Origin: Methylotenera_A sp031369365
Lineage (GTDB): Bacteria; Pseudomonadota; Gammaproteobacteria; Burkholderiales; Methylophilaceae
Direction of reading: 5' to 3'
Length of the DNA stretch: 10,262 bases
Assembly (NCBI GenBank): GCA_031369365.1
Contig: JANMOP010000050.1
Span: 1 to 10,262 of the forward strand
Position numbers and translations under genes: made by a program
Notes under the pieces: model-generated
Told to the model about the DNA's origin: nothing
The model's database searches: none
Seen by the model: only the letters and a program-made list of their open reading frames with translations
Part shown: positions 1-5,700 of the stretch, piece after piece
Layout of the letters: every line of letters starts with the position of its first letter
Position numbering within the stretch: the stretch's first letter is position 1

Positions 1-582
1 CCAGGCATGGTAATGCTGGCCGAGCCGTTGAGCCAAGCGATAAAAGCAGCAAAGGCGGCAAATGTGAATGCAAAAGTGATTCACCTGTCGCCACGCGGCA
101 AGCCACTCACGCATCAAAAGGTGATGGAGCTAAGTCAGCAAGCAGGTTTGATTTTGCTGGCAAGCCGTTACGAGGGTGTGGATGAGCGCTTGTTAGACGC
201 GCTAGTAGATGAGGAAATCTCGATTGGCGACTATGTGTTAAGTGGCGGTGAATTACCTGCCATGGCGCTAATAGACGCAATTGTGCGGCAATTGCCAGGC
301 ACGTTGGGGGACTCTGATTCAGCGCTTGAAGATTCGTTTGTAAACGGATTGCTGGATTGCCCGCACTTTACTAGACCTGAAGTGTTAATGCTGCCAGAGT
401 TTGATGAGAATAAATGCGTTCCAGAGGTTTTATTATCTGGCAACCATGCAAAAATTAGACAGTGGCGATTAAAACAATCGCTATTGCTAACAAGGGCAAA
501 ACGCCCAGATTTATTGGCCGCAAGGTCGTTGACGAAAGAAGAAGCACGGCTGCTTAAAGAGATAGAGGCTGAGAGTCATTAG
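1..582 (+). CDS. trmD: tRNA (guanine-N1)-methyltransferase TrmD, 5'-truncated by the window edge
   Basis: TrmD methylates N1 of G37 in tRNAs with G36, using S-adenosylmethionine, and so guards against +1 frameshifting. The frame is open from base 1, and 193 codons remain. Judged against the roughly 255-residue E. coli protein, about 60 N-terminal residues lie outside the window. Visible family motifs are PGMVMLAEPL at the edge, SRYEGVDERLLD and SIGDYVLSGGELPAM (the SAM-binding trefoil-knot region), LEDSF (the acidic residue used in catalysis, by family knowledge), LLDCPHFTRPEV, and LLSGNHAKIRQWRLKQSL leading into the C-terminal tRNA-binding domain. The usual G before RYEG is S here, a mild variant. 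It precedes rplS, as in the common rpsP-rimM-trmD-rplS operon, but with an unusually long 196-bp gap. Identification is very secure. Confidence 0.97.
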   Translation, partial: PGMVMLAEPLSQAIKAAKAANVNAKVIHLSPRGKPLTHQKVMELSQQAGLILLASRYEGVDERLLDALVDEEISIGDYVLSGGELPAMALIDAIVRQLPGTLGDSDSALEDSFVNGLLDCPHFTRPEVLMLPEFDENKCVPEVLLSGNHAKIRQWRLKQSLLLTRAKRPDLLAARSLTKEEARLLKEIEAESH

Positions 583-611
583 CACTATCCGAAAAATGCT
601 TTGGAAAAGTA

Positions 612-735
612 TGGCATGCGTTTAGTTACAAGGCGCACGGAACGCAGCAACCGGAATGTACATGAAGTACATGAGGATTGCGAGTACCGCGCAACGCAGT
701 AATCTGAATGCAGGACATGATTTTACGAAGTACTT
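612..735. repeat. Palindromic intergenic repeat between trmD and rplS
   Basis: The trmD-rplS spacer holds a large imperfect palindrome. Its core is a perfect 6-bp stem ATGTAC/GTACAT (656-661 and 667-672) with a 5-nt loop. After an internal loop the flanks pair again (GCAA 647-650 with TTGC 678-681). Farther out lie related blocks, GGAACGCAG on the left and CGCAACGCAG on the right. It carries no gene and is stop-rich on the plus strand. Sequences of this general style recur between genes in beta- and gammaproteobacteria, so I infer a dispersed REP-like repeat; only one copy is in this window. Being inside an operon, it would be transcribed and could fold as a hairpin between the trmD and rplS messages. 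The boundaries are approximate. Confidence 0.55.
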
Positions 736-763
736 TTTAGCAGGAACAAGCATCTTTATAACT

Positions 764-771
764 AAAAGGAG
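764..771 (+). promoter_or_regulatory. Ribosome binding site of rplS
   Basis: AAAAGGAG is a strong Shine-Dalgarno sequence 7 nt before the GTG at 779. It fixes the non-ATG start of the L19 gene. Confidence 0.8.
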
Positions 772-778
772 CACTTAA

Positions 779-1174
779 GTGGCAGATATTATTAAAATGT
801 TAGAAACGGAAGAAATTGCGCGTTTAGGCAAAAAAATTCCAGTATTCGCCCCAGGCGATACCGTAATTGTGGGCGTAAATGTAGTTGAAGGTACGCGTAA
901 ACGGGTGCAGGCTTACGAAGGCGTGGTGATTGCTATCCGTAATCGCGGCCTAAACTCATCATTTATTGTGCGTAAAATATCCTCTGGCGAGGGCGTAGAA
1001 CGTACGTTTCAAACTTACTCACCAGCGATTGCAGGCATTGAAGTAAAACGTAAAGGCGATGTACGCCGCGCAAAACTTTACTACTTGCGTGAGCGTTCAG
1101 GTAAATCTGCACGTATTAAAGAAAAATTATTCGCGCGTGATAAAGAAGTGATGGCGCCAGCCGCCGCTGAATAA
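779..1174 (+). CDS. rplS: 50S ribosomal protein L19
   Basis: L19 is a large-subunit protein at the interface with the 30S subunit. The 131-residue product begins MADIIKMLETEEI from a GTG codon placed by a strong Shine-Dalgarno sequence. It contains the family signatures PVFAPGDTVIVGVNVVEG, RVQAYEGVVIA, the SSGEGVERTFQTYSP stretch and the basic KRKGDVRRAKLYYLRERSGKSARI segment. The E. coli protein is about 115 residues; the extra length here is a C-terminal tail ending in APAAAE, common in betaproteobacteria. The gene follows trmD and is closed by a terminator about 16 nt after its stop, so it is the last gene of the rimM-trmD-rplS transcript. Identification is secure. Confidence 0.98.
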   Translation: MADIIKMLETEEIARLGKKIPVFAPGDTVIVGVNVVEGTRKRVQAYEGVVIAIRNRGLNSSFIVRKISSGEGVERTFQTYSPAIAGIEVKRKGDVRRAKLYYLRERSGKSARIKEKLFARDKEVMAPAAAE

Positions 1175-1190
1175 GTATTAGCAAATTTAT

Positions 1191-1226
1191 AAAGCCTCAA
1201 AATTGAAAAGTTTTGGGGCTTTTTAA
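1191..1226 (+). terminator. Rho-independent terminator after rplS
   Basis: AAAGCCTCAAAA (1191-1202) pairs with TTTTGGGGCTTT (1211-1222) through a 12-bp stem with one G-T wobble and an 8-nt loop. The T-rich run starts at the end of the stem. It ends the ribosomal protein transcript. Confidence 0.85.
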
Positions 1227-1244
1227 CGCTTATTTTTTCTAACT

Positions 1245-1283
1245 GTATTTTTAAACAGTATTATTAAATAGTATTTTTAAATA
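1245..1283. repeat. Three tandem 13-bp AT-rich repeats upstream of ogt
   Basis: Three adjoining 13-mers read GTATTTTTAAACA (1245-1257), GTATTATTAAATA (1258-1270) and GTATTTTTAAATA (1271-1283). They differ from one another at one or two positions and begin about 20 nt after the rplS terminator. They could be binding sites for a regulator, a curved UP-like stretch, or chance low-complexity DNA. Confidence 0.55.
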
Positions 1284-1297
1284 GAATCGTTAGTTAT

Positions 1298-1326
1298 TTG
1301 CATTCAATTCAAAATTCAAGTTTAAT
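1298..1326 (+). promoter_or_regulatory. Candidate sigma-70 promoter for ogt-xerD
   Basis: TTGCAT (1298-1303) and TTTAAT (1321-1326) are separated by exactly 17 bp and lie 25 nt before the ogt start. A short leader without a clear Shine-Dalgarno sequence would result. The AT-rich context makes chance matches likely. Confidence 0.4.
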
Positions 1327-1350
1327 GATAATTCAAACGCATACAAAATT

Positions 1351-1860
1351 ATGACTAAAAATAAGCTGCCATTGCAATACGACGCTGTTGTAGCCGCTCC
1401 ATTTGGCGCGGTGGGAATTTATATTCAAGGCGTGCAAGTGGTAATAGAGCTGCTGCCAGAAAAACACCCAACAAAAACAGCCGAACACAAAGTAGCGGCC
1501 AATGTGGCCAGCCAAATTGAGGCGTATTTTAGCAACGCGCGTAACGATTTTAACTTGCCTATTGTTTTCAAAGGCACGCCGTTTCAGCGCCGCGTGTGGC
1601 AAGCCATTAGCGCCATTACTTGTGGACGCGTGCTCACTTATGGCGAAATTGCCCAGCAAATTGGTAGCGGACCGCGCGCAGTGGCGAATGCTTGCGGAGC
1701 CAATAATTTACCGTTGGTTATTCCATGTCATCGGGTGGTGGCCAAAAATGGCATTGGCGGGTTTATGAGCGGCCAGCAAGATGGTGTAAAAATTAAAAAA
1801 TGGTTACTTAAACACGAAGGCATTGCGTTTAAGCAAGATAAGCCTGTCAGGCCATTGTAG
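1351..1860 (+). CDS. ogt: Methylated-DNA--[protein]-cysteine S-methyltransferase
   Basis: This suicide DNA-repair protein moves the alkyl group of O6-alkylguanine (and O4-alkylthymine) onto its own cysteine. The 169-residue product has an N-terminal domain of about 70 residues and a C-terminal catalytic domain. The active-site sequence VIPCHRVV carries Cys126. Upstream lie the GTPFQRRVWQAI helix and the LTYGEIAQQIG...RAVANACGANN winged-helix region, with Arg109 in the arginine-finger position; KKWLLKHEG closes the domain. The common NP of this motif is NN here. The E. coli Ada N-terminal zinc and AraC-like domains are absent, so this is an Ogt-type enzyme. The ATG has no obvious Shine-Dalgarno sequence. 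xerD follows within 1 nt (or overlaps), suggesting one transcript. Confidence 0.93.
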   Translation: MTKNKLPLQYDAVVAAPFGAVGIYIQGVQVVIELLPEKHPTKTAEHKVAANVASQIEAYFSNARNDFNLPIVFKGTPFQRRVWQAISAITCGRVLTYGEIAQQIGSGPRAVANACGANNLPLVIPCHRVVAKNGIGGFMSGQQDGVKIKKWLLKHEGIAFKQDKPVRPL

Positions 1861-1861
1861 C

Positions 1862-2767
1862 TTGGCTGAAAGCACCGAATTAAACGATGATGGCCAAATT
1901 GATACTTTTATCGATCACCTTTGGCTAGAAGATGGCCTAGCAAAAAACACCTTAGAAAGTTACCGTGCCGATTTAAGCCAGTTTAATATTTGGCTAGATA
2001 AACATAACAGTGATTTACTTGCGGTCAATCAAGCCGATATTCAGCAATATCTCGCCGTAAAATTCCCGCAAAGCAAGCCACGCAGCATCAGCCGATTAAT
2101 CGCCAGTATGCGCCGATTTTACCGCTATGCGTTGCGCGAGAATTTGATTAAAACCGACCCCACGCTACAAATCGAATCACCCAAATTACCGCGCAGCTTG
2201 CCCAAAAGTTTAAACGAGCAAGAAGTGGAAAGCTTACTTAATGCGCCCAACACCCTTGATTCTATTGGCCTGCGCGATAGAGCCATGCTAGAGCTGCTGT
2301 ACGCCAGCGGCTTGCGCGTCTCAGAGCTAGTAGACGTAAAAGTAAACGAAGTCAGCACGCAAGATGGCGTGGTGCGCGTGACGGGCAAAGGCAGTAAAAC
2401 GCGGCTAGTGCCAATGGGGAAAGAGGCGGCAGATTGGATTGACCAATATTTAAAAGATTCGCGCCCAAAAATTTTAAAAGGACAAATGACCGACGCCATG
2501 TTTGCCACCAAACGAGGCGGCGCGATGACGCGGCAAGCGTTTTGGTATTTAATTAAACGCTATGCGTTGGTTGCAGGCATTACTAAACACATGTCGCCCC
2601 ATGTGTTACGCCATGCCTTTGCCACGCATTTGCTTAATCATGGCGCCGATTTGCGTGTGGTGCAAATGTTGCTAGGCCATGCAGATATTTCCACCACGCA
2701 GATTTATACGCATGTGGCGCGGGAGCGCTTGAAGCAGCTGCATAGCACACATCACCCACGCGGGTAA
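1862..2767 (+). CDS. xerD: Site-specific tyrosine recombinase XerD
   Basis: XerD acts with XerC at dif, under FtsK control, to resolve chromosome dimers. From the TTG at 1862 the product has 301 residues, close to the 298 of E. coli XerD. It has the N-terminal SAM-like core-binding domain (WLEDGLAKNTLESYRADL) and a C-terminal catalytic domain with all six active residues: Arg152 (ASGLRVSEL), Lys176 (GKGSKTRLVP), His247 and Arg250 (HVLRHAFATH), His273 (LLGHADISTTQ) and nucleophile Tyr282 (IYTHV). The end, THHPRG, matches the family. The start is uncertain. A TTG at 1823 would add 13 residues and overlap ogt by 38 nt, but a GAAGG lies only 2 nt before it. I prefer 1862, which begins one base after the ogt stop and fits family length. 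No in-frame ATG exists near either. Confidence 0.95.
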   Translation: MAESTELNDDGQIDTFIDHLWLEDGLAKNTLESYRADLSQFNIWLDKHNSDLLAVNQADIQQYLAVKFPQSKPRSISRLIASMRRFYRYALRENLIKTDPTLQIESPKLPRSLPKSLNEQEVESLLNAPNTLDSIGLRDRAMLELLYASGLRVSELVDVKVNEVSTQDGVVRVTGKGSKTRLVPMGKEAADWIDQYLKDSRPKILKGQMTDAMFATKRGGAMTRQAFWYLIKRYALVAGITKHMSPHVLRHAFATHLLNHGADLRVVQMLLGHADISTTQIYTHVARERLKQLHSTHHPRG

Positions 2768-2777
2768 TACCTCCGCC

Positions 2778-2850
2778 GTCATTGCGAGAGAAGCGCGGCA
2801 ATCCAGCTTTTGTCCTCTCGCCCTTTAAGGGAGAGGGCTAGGGAGAGGGT
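2778..2850. repeat. REP-like hairpin cluster after xerD
   Basis: Just after the xerD stop, GTCATTGC (2778-2785) and GCAATCCAG (2798-2806) form a single hairpin arm of the widespread GTCATT...AATCCAG type. Next, CTCTC-G-CCCTT (2815-2825) pairs with AAGGG-AGAG (2827-2835), followed by GGGAGAGGG. The latter resembles the GC-rich repeats at 5623-5692. The cluster may act as a terminator or mRNA-stabilising hairpin for ogt-xerD. Confidence 0.5.
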
Positions 2851-2851
2851 A

Positions 2852-3110
2852 AAATGGTGGAAACTGAACCATCCTTTTTCGCCTTTTGGCGAGATACTTT
2901 ATTTTGCTTGTCCAAAATAAAGTATCCAAACAAAAAGACACCCCCTGCCGCGTGTTTACTGCGCTGTTTTAAAAAGTTTGGCGCTGCGGAACTCGCCCTA
3001 ACAAGCCACACAAAACGTGGCTTGTCGCGGAGCTCAAACAGTCCTCGCTAAAATCCCCCAACTTTTTAAATCATCACAGGCGCGGCAGCAGGGGAGCTAA
3101 AGTCAAAACC
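2852..3110. repeat. Highly structured non-coding element, possible dispersed repeat or RNA
   Basis: No convincing gene is present, yet complementarity is nested and dense. Two local hairpins come first: TCGCC/GGCGA (2879-2892, TTTT loop) and a perfect 14-bp stem GATACTTTATTTTG/CAAAATAAAGTATC (2893-2906 with 2913-2926, 6-nt loop). An outer long-range stem pairs CCCC-CTGCCGCG (2941-2952) with CGCGGCAG-CA-GGGG (3081-3094). Inside it, TTTAAAAAGTT (2968-2978) pairs with AACTTTTTAAA (3060-3070). Innermost, ACAAGCCAC (3001-3009) pairs with GTGGCTTGT (3017-3025). A 65-codon plus-strand frame (2854-3051) runs through these stems and looks incidental. I do not recognise a known RNA family. It could be a structured RNA or a non-autonomous mobile repeat. 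Confidence 0.5.
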
Positions 3111-3156
3111 ACACGGATTCCATCATTGTTTGTTTAACGCACAAATCTCACAAACT

Positions 3157-3269
3157 CCGTCATTCCAGCGGAGGCTGAATCCAGGCAACCCTCATGCTTA
3201 GCTCGGTTTCAATAGGCAACTGCTTTAAGTTTTAACTCGTCTGGATTCTGGCCTGCGCCAGAATGACGG
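3157..3269. mobile_element. MITE-like element 1 (GTCATTC family)
   Basis: A 113-bp element is bounded by perfect CCGTCATTC/GAATGACGG termini. Each end also folds on itself. The right arm is a perfect 8-bp stem ATTCTGGC/GCCAGAAT (3245-3264, CTGC loop); the left arm is ATTCCAGC/GCTGAAT with one bulge. No transposase gene is nearby and no clear target duplication is seen. It is related to the elements at 4809 and 7933. Confidence 0.6.
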
Positions 3270-3270
3270 T

Positions 3271-3330
3271 TAAATGGTGGAAATAAAGCCCTATTTTTTC
3301 GTATTCAATCAGTCCTCGTCGCCTACCATT
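3271..3330. repeat. Partial second copy of the 2852-3110 element
   Basis: Bases 3271-3300 align with 2851-2880 at 22 of 30 positions without gaps (shared AAATGGTGGAAA and TTTTTC). The block CAGTCCTCG at 3310-3318 also occurs at 3039-3047. This looks like a decayed copy that has lost the internal stems. Beyond it, up to 3361, only a weak TTGCCG/CGGCAA pair (3330-3356) is visible; it may help end the minus-strand transcript arriving from the abi-like gene. Confidence 0.4.
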
Positions 3331-3361
3331 TGCCGCTCAAGTCGAAGGATCGGCAAGGAGG

Positions 3362-4441
3362 TTAAGAAGCATTAGAAGTTGTTGTAGCTAATGCTAAAGT
3401 TTCTTCAGATGATCTTGGCAGGCCTAATTTTTCTCTTGCTAGCTCAGAGCTAAATGCTTCAGCCATATAATTGAACTCTAGGGGTAGGTATTCGTTTGAA
3501 ATTTTAATAACAATATCAGACTCAATTGTAAGGTTATCAAATAATGCGTATTTCTCAATAAGCAGTTTAAACTTACTCCCTCTTTTAGTAAGCCCATTAT
3601 AGTAGAGATAAACCATCTCAACCCATGATAACTGACTTCTGAAAATACTGATATATAACCATTTTTGAGCGTTATTAAGTCTTTCTGATTGTTGTGCGTC
3701 AATCCATGTTATAAGTTTGTAGGCAGTCCTAAAAAGACTATCAAGTTTGAATTCATTATTTCTGTATAGATTTAGCCATTGAGTTTGAATGAGGTTCAAA
3801 ATAGCGCTTCCATTTTCTTTCGATAAAAGTTCTATTTTTTTACTATAATCTAAATAGGCTATCTCATCAATCAAGGTAGTTTTAAAGTCAATGTCTGTAC
3901 GAAGTTCATTTGTTATTGCACCATAATTATTGCTGTTAAAAATCCGTTTAGCAAGTGCATATACTGAGAGGCTTTGATTCCAAAGCTCGTAAAGAAATTC
4001 TCTTCCTTCTTGTTTGGCGCCTTTTAAATTTTCAAGAGTTTTTACATTATCGTTAATTGACAAAAGGAGGTCTCTATATGTGTTTAATCATGAAAAAAAA
4101 GTTTGTTCAAAGCTTTGTAGCTCAATAGCCTTGTTTTGTGCGGCTAACGCAGTAGCTGAGTTTTTGAGTTCCTTTGTTGACGCGTTTAACTCTTTAGCCT
4201 GATATATGATTGTAATTAGCAGAGCTACAAAAGAGGCAAATCCAAATACTGGATTTAGAGCGCCTCCAAAATAGTCTCCGAACTGCCCTAATTCATCTCG
4301 TTCACTAGGGAAAAAGGCTTCTCCGAACCTAATTAAATAACCATAAATAACCAAGAATATAATGGTTAATAATCCGATTATTACTATACCTAAAATAATA
4401 TTTCTGATTCGCACACGATATTTTTTAAACCATTTTTTCAT
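3362..4441 (-). pseudogene. Putative phage abortive infection protein (putAbiC/AbiC-like), interrupted by an in-frame TGA
   Basis: Two open segments in the same frame make one 360-codon gene, split by a TGA at codon 118 (plus positions 4088-4090). The first part (117 residues) has transmembrane segments at about 15-37 and 62-82. Between them lies GQFGDYFGGALNPVFGFASF, then a coiled coil (KELNASTKELKNSATALAAQNKA) ending FEQTFFS. After the stop come LNTYRDLL and a soluble domain with GREFLYELWN, YISIFRSQLSWVEMVYLYYN and FKLLIEKYALFDNL. This arrangement matches the putAbiC family as I remember it: membrane-anchored proteins thought to abort phage infection. The start ATG overlaps the folB stop by 4 nt (ATGA), suggesting coupling. 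The second segment could start only at a TTG (4061-4063) with no Shine-Dalgarno sequence. The gene is AT-rich (18 GC of 60 at 3841-3900, against 30 of 60 at 8701-8760), pointing to acquisition. A sequencing error or readthrough cannot be excluded. Confidence 0.75.
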
Positions 4442-4791
4442 TTTTTATCTCGCTCAATCACCATTCCTAAAGCTTTCAACCCCGCCAATATCCCAGGTTT
4501 AGCCACTTTTATTTTCACACTTTCAGCTTTAAATTCGCTCAAAATTAATTGGCAAATATGCTCGGCCAGCGCTTCTACCAATTGAAAGCTATGCTCTTTT
4601 AAAGTGGCTTGAATGCGCGCGACCACGGCGCCGTAATCGATGGTATCGGCAATTGCGTCAGATTTGCCAGCCGCGCTTAAATCGTAGCCAATTTCAATAT
4701 CTAAAATTATTGTTTGCGCCACCATGCGTTCCCACGCGGGTACGCCTAGCTTGGTTTTTACTTTTAGCTCTGATATAAAAATGGTGTCCAT
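4438..4791 (-). CDS. folB: Dihydroneopterin aldolase
   Basis: FolB converts 7,8-dihydroneopterin to 6-hydroxymethyl-7,8-dihydropterin and glycolaldehyde in folate synthesis; many also epimerise the substrate. The 117-residue product has the usual length and begins MDTIFISELKVKTKLGVPAWE. Glu21 is in the conserved GVPAWE position, Tyr53 lies in TIDYGAV, Glu73 in QLVEALAEHI (pterin binding), and catalytic Lys98 in VKIKVAKPGI. The tunnel-fold octamer is known for the family. Its TGA stop overlaps the start of the abi-like gene. It is divergent from plsY, with a MITE-like element between them. The Shine-Dalgarno sequence is weak. Confidence 0.95.
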   Translation of the reverse strand: MDTIFISELKVKTKLGVPAWERMVAQTIILDIEIGYDLSAAGKSDAIADTIDYGAVVARIQATLKEHSFQLVEALAEHICQLILSEFKAESVKIKVAKPGILAGLKALGMVIERDKK

Positions 4792-4808
4792 ATTACTTAT
4801 TCTCGCTT

Positions 4809-4904
4809 GTCATTCCGACGAAAGTCGGAATCCAGTAATATAATACCAATAATTAGCAACTTACATTATTTAAGTCACTAGATTCCGACTTTCGTCGGAA
4901 TGAC
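4809..4904. mobile_element. MITE-like element 2 (GTCATTC family), nearly perfect 28-bp inverted ends
   Basis: The 28-bp ends at 4809-4836 and 4877-4904 are inverted copies matching at 27 of 28 positions around a 40-bp AT-rich centre. Each end is itself a hairpin: ATTCCGAC/GTCGGAAT with a GAAA loop on the left and TTTC on the right. The element fills most of the 173-bp folB-plsY divergent spacer, so it must lie in or beside the promoters of both genes. No transposase and no clear target duplication are present. Of the three copies here this one has the most intact ends. Confidence 0.75.
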
Positions 4905-4964
4905 GGCTGTGAAAGGCAAAGAGCGATTTTATGACTTGGCTTTATTTATGGATGGACAAGCTTT

Positions 4965-5582
4965 ATGAATGAGTTAGGTTTTATCCCCGTTACTTTAATT
5001 CCAATTGTGTGGATTGTGGCCGCGTATCTTATCGGCTCTATCTCGTTTGGCATTATTTTTAGCAAACTATTTGGCCTGCCAGACCCACGCACCGTGGGCA
5101 GCGGCAACATTGGCGCGACCAATATTGCGCGTAGCGGCAAAAAATTGCCTGCTATTTTAACCTTGTTGGGCGATGCGCTTAAGGGCTGGTTGCCCGTTTG
5201 GTTGGCTTTGCAATCTAATATGTTGATGTGGGTGGTGGCCGCGATTGGCTTGGCGGTATTTTTTGGGCATTTGTATCCAATCTATCACCGCTTTAAAGGC
5301 GGTAAAGGCGTGGCAACTGCGCTGGGCGTGATGTTGGCGGTGTCGCCCATGCTGGGTTTGGCGTGCCTGCTTACTTGGGCGCTGGTATTTGCAATTAGCC
5401 GACTTTCTTCGCTCTCAGCCATTGTGGCGGCAGCATTGTCGCCAGTATTTGCCTGGCTGTTGTTGCCTTACAAAAATTATGTGCTAATGGTGCTGGTGAT
5501 GGCGGTTATGCTGGTATGGCGGCATAAAAGCAATATTCAAAAACTGTTGGCGGGTACTGAAGCTGGGTTTAAAAGCAAGTAG
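4965..5582 (+). CDS. plsY: Acyl-phosphate:glycerol-3-phosphate acyltransferase PlsY
   Basis: PlsY transfers the acyl chain from acyl-phosphate to glycerol-3-phosphate, the first committed step of phospholipid synthesis, in the inner membrane. The 205-residue hydrophobic product has about five membrane spans. The conserved cytoplasmic motifs are all visible: VGSGNIGATNIAR (residues about 45-57), DALKGW, GHLYPIYHRFKGGKGVATA, and RHKSNIQKLLAGTE near the C terminus. The ATG at 4965 places the first span correctly; nearby upstream ATGs are out of frame. The gene is divergent from folB and convergent with tsaD. The folB-plsY pairing near tsaD and rpsU is also seen in E. coli. Confidence 0.97.
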   Translation: MNELGFIPVTLIPIVWIVAAYLIGSISFGIIFSKLFGLPDPRTVGSGNIGATNIARSGKKLPAILTLLGDALKGWLPVWLALQSNMLMWVVAAIGLAVFFGHLYPIYHRFKGGKGVATALGVMLAVSPMLGLACLLTWALVFAISRLSSLSAIVAAALSPVFAWLLLPYKNYVLMVLVMAVMLVWRHKSNIQKLLAGTEAGFKSK

Positions 5583-5622
5583 CCATCGATTGAAGACTGC
5601 CCCTCTCCCACGCTGTCGCGCA

Positions 5623-5692
5623 CCCTCTCCCGCCAGCGGGCGAGGGTTGAGCCAAGTTGCTGCGTTGTTAACCCCTCGCCCGCTGACGGGAG
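5623..5692. repeat. GC-rich inverted repeat pair between convergent plsY and tsaD
   Basis: CTCCCGCCAGCGGGCGAGGG (from 5627) and CCCCTCGCCCGCTGACGGGA (from 5672) are near-identical inverted copies about 22 bp long. Each also folds alone, for example CCCTC-T-CCCGC with GCGGG-C-GAGGG (5623-5646). A third relative, CCCTCTCCCACG, begins at about 5600. The pair fills the gap between converging genes and ends 8 bp before the tsaD stop. It may work as a bidirectional terminator or transcript-end stabiliser, though T-runs are lacking. Confidence 0.6.
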
Positions 5693-5700
5693 ACGGAGTT

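Noticed and set aside
722..762. A promoter for rplS ending in TATAAC (757-762)
   Set aside because: The matching -35 position is only TTTTTA, and the gene is normally read from the upstream operon, so support is too weak.
1333..1659. A 108-codon open frame on the minus strand across the ogt start
   Set aside because: It is antisense to the conserved Ogt coding region and has no recognisable family features.
2854..3051. A 65-codon plus-strand open frame in the post-xerD region
   Set aside because: It runs through several inverted repeats, lacks a Shine-Dalgarno sequence, and its composition follows the repeat. I treat it as incidental to the structured element.
2768..3361. CRISPR array or tRNA cluster in the repeat-rich gap
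   Set aside because: The repeats are inverted and unevenly spaced, without regular direct repeats and spacers, and no tRNA cloverleaf or CCA end was found.
3362..4063. The downstream half of the abi-like gene as an independent gene
   Set aside because: Its only start is a TTG without a Shine-Dalgarno sequence, it is in frame with the upstream half, and the two halves together match one family.
4063..4128. Strong AAAGGAGG 7 nt before an ATG (4078) on the plus strand, opposite the abi-like gene
   Set aside because: The frame closes after 16 codons and lies antisense to conserved coding sequence. On the coding strand this is CCTCC, so the match appears to be chance.
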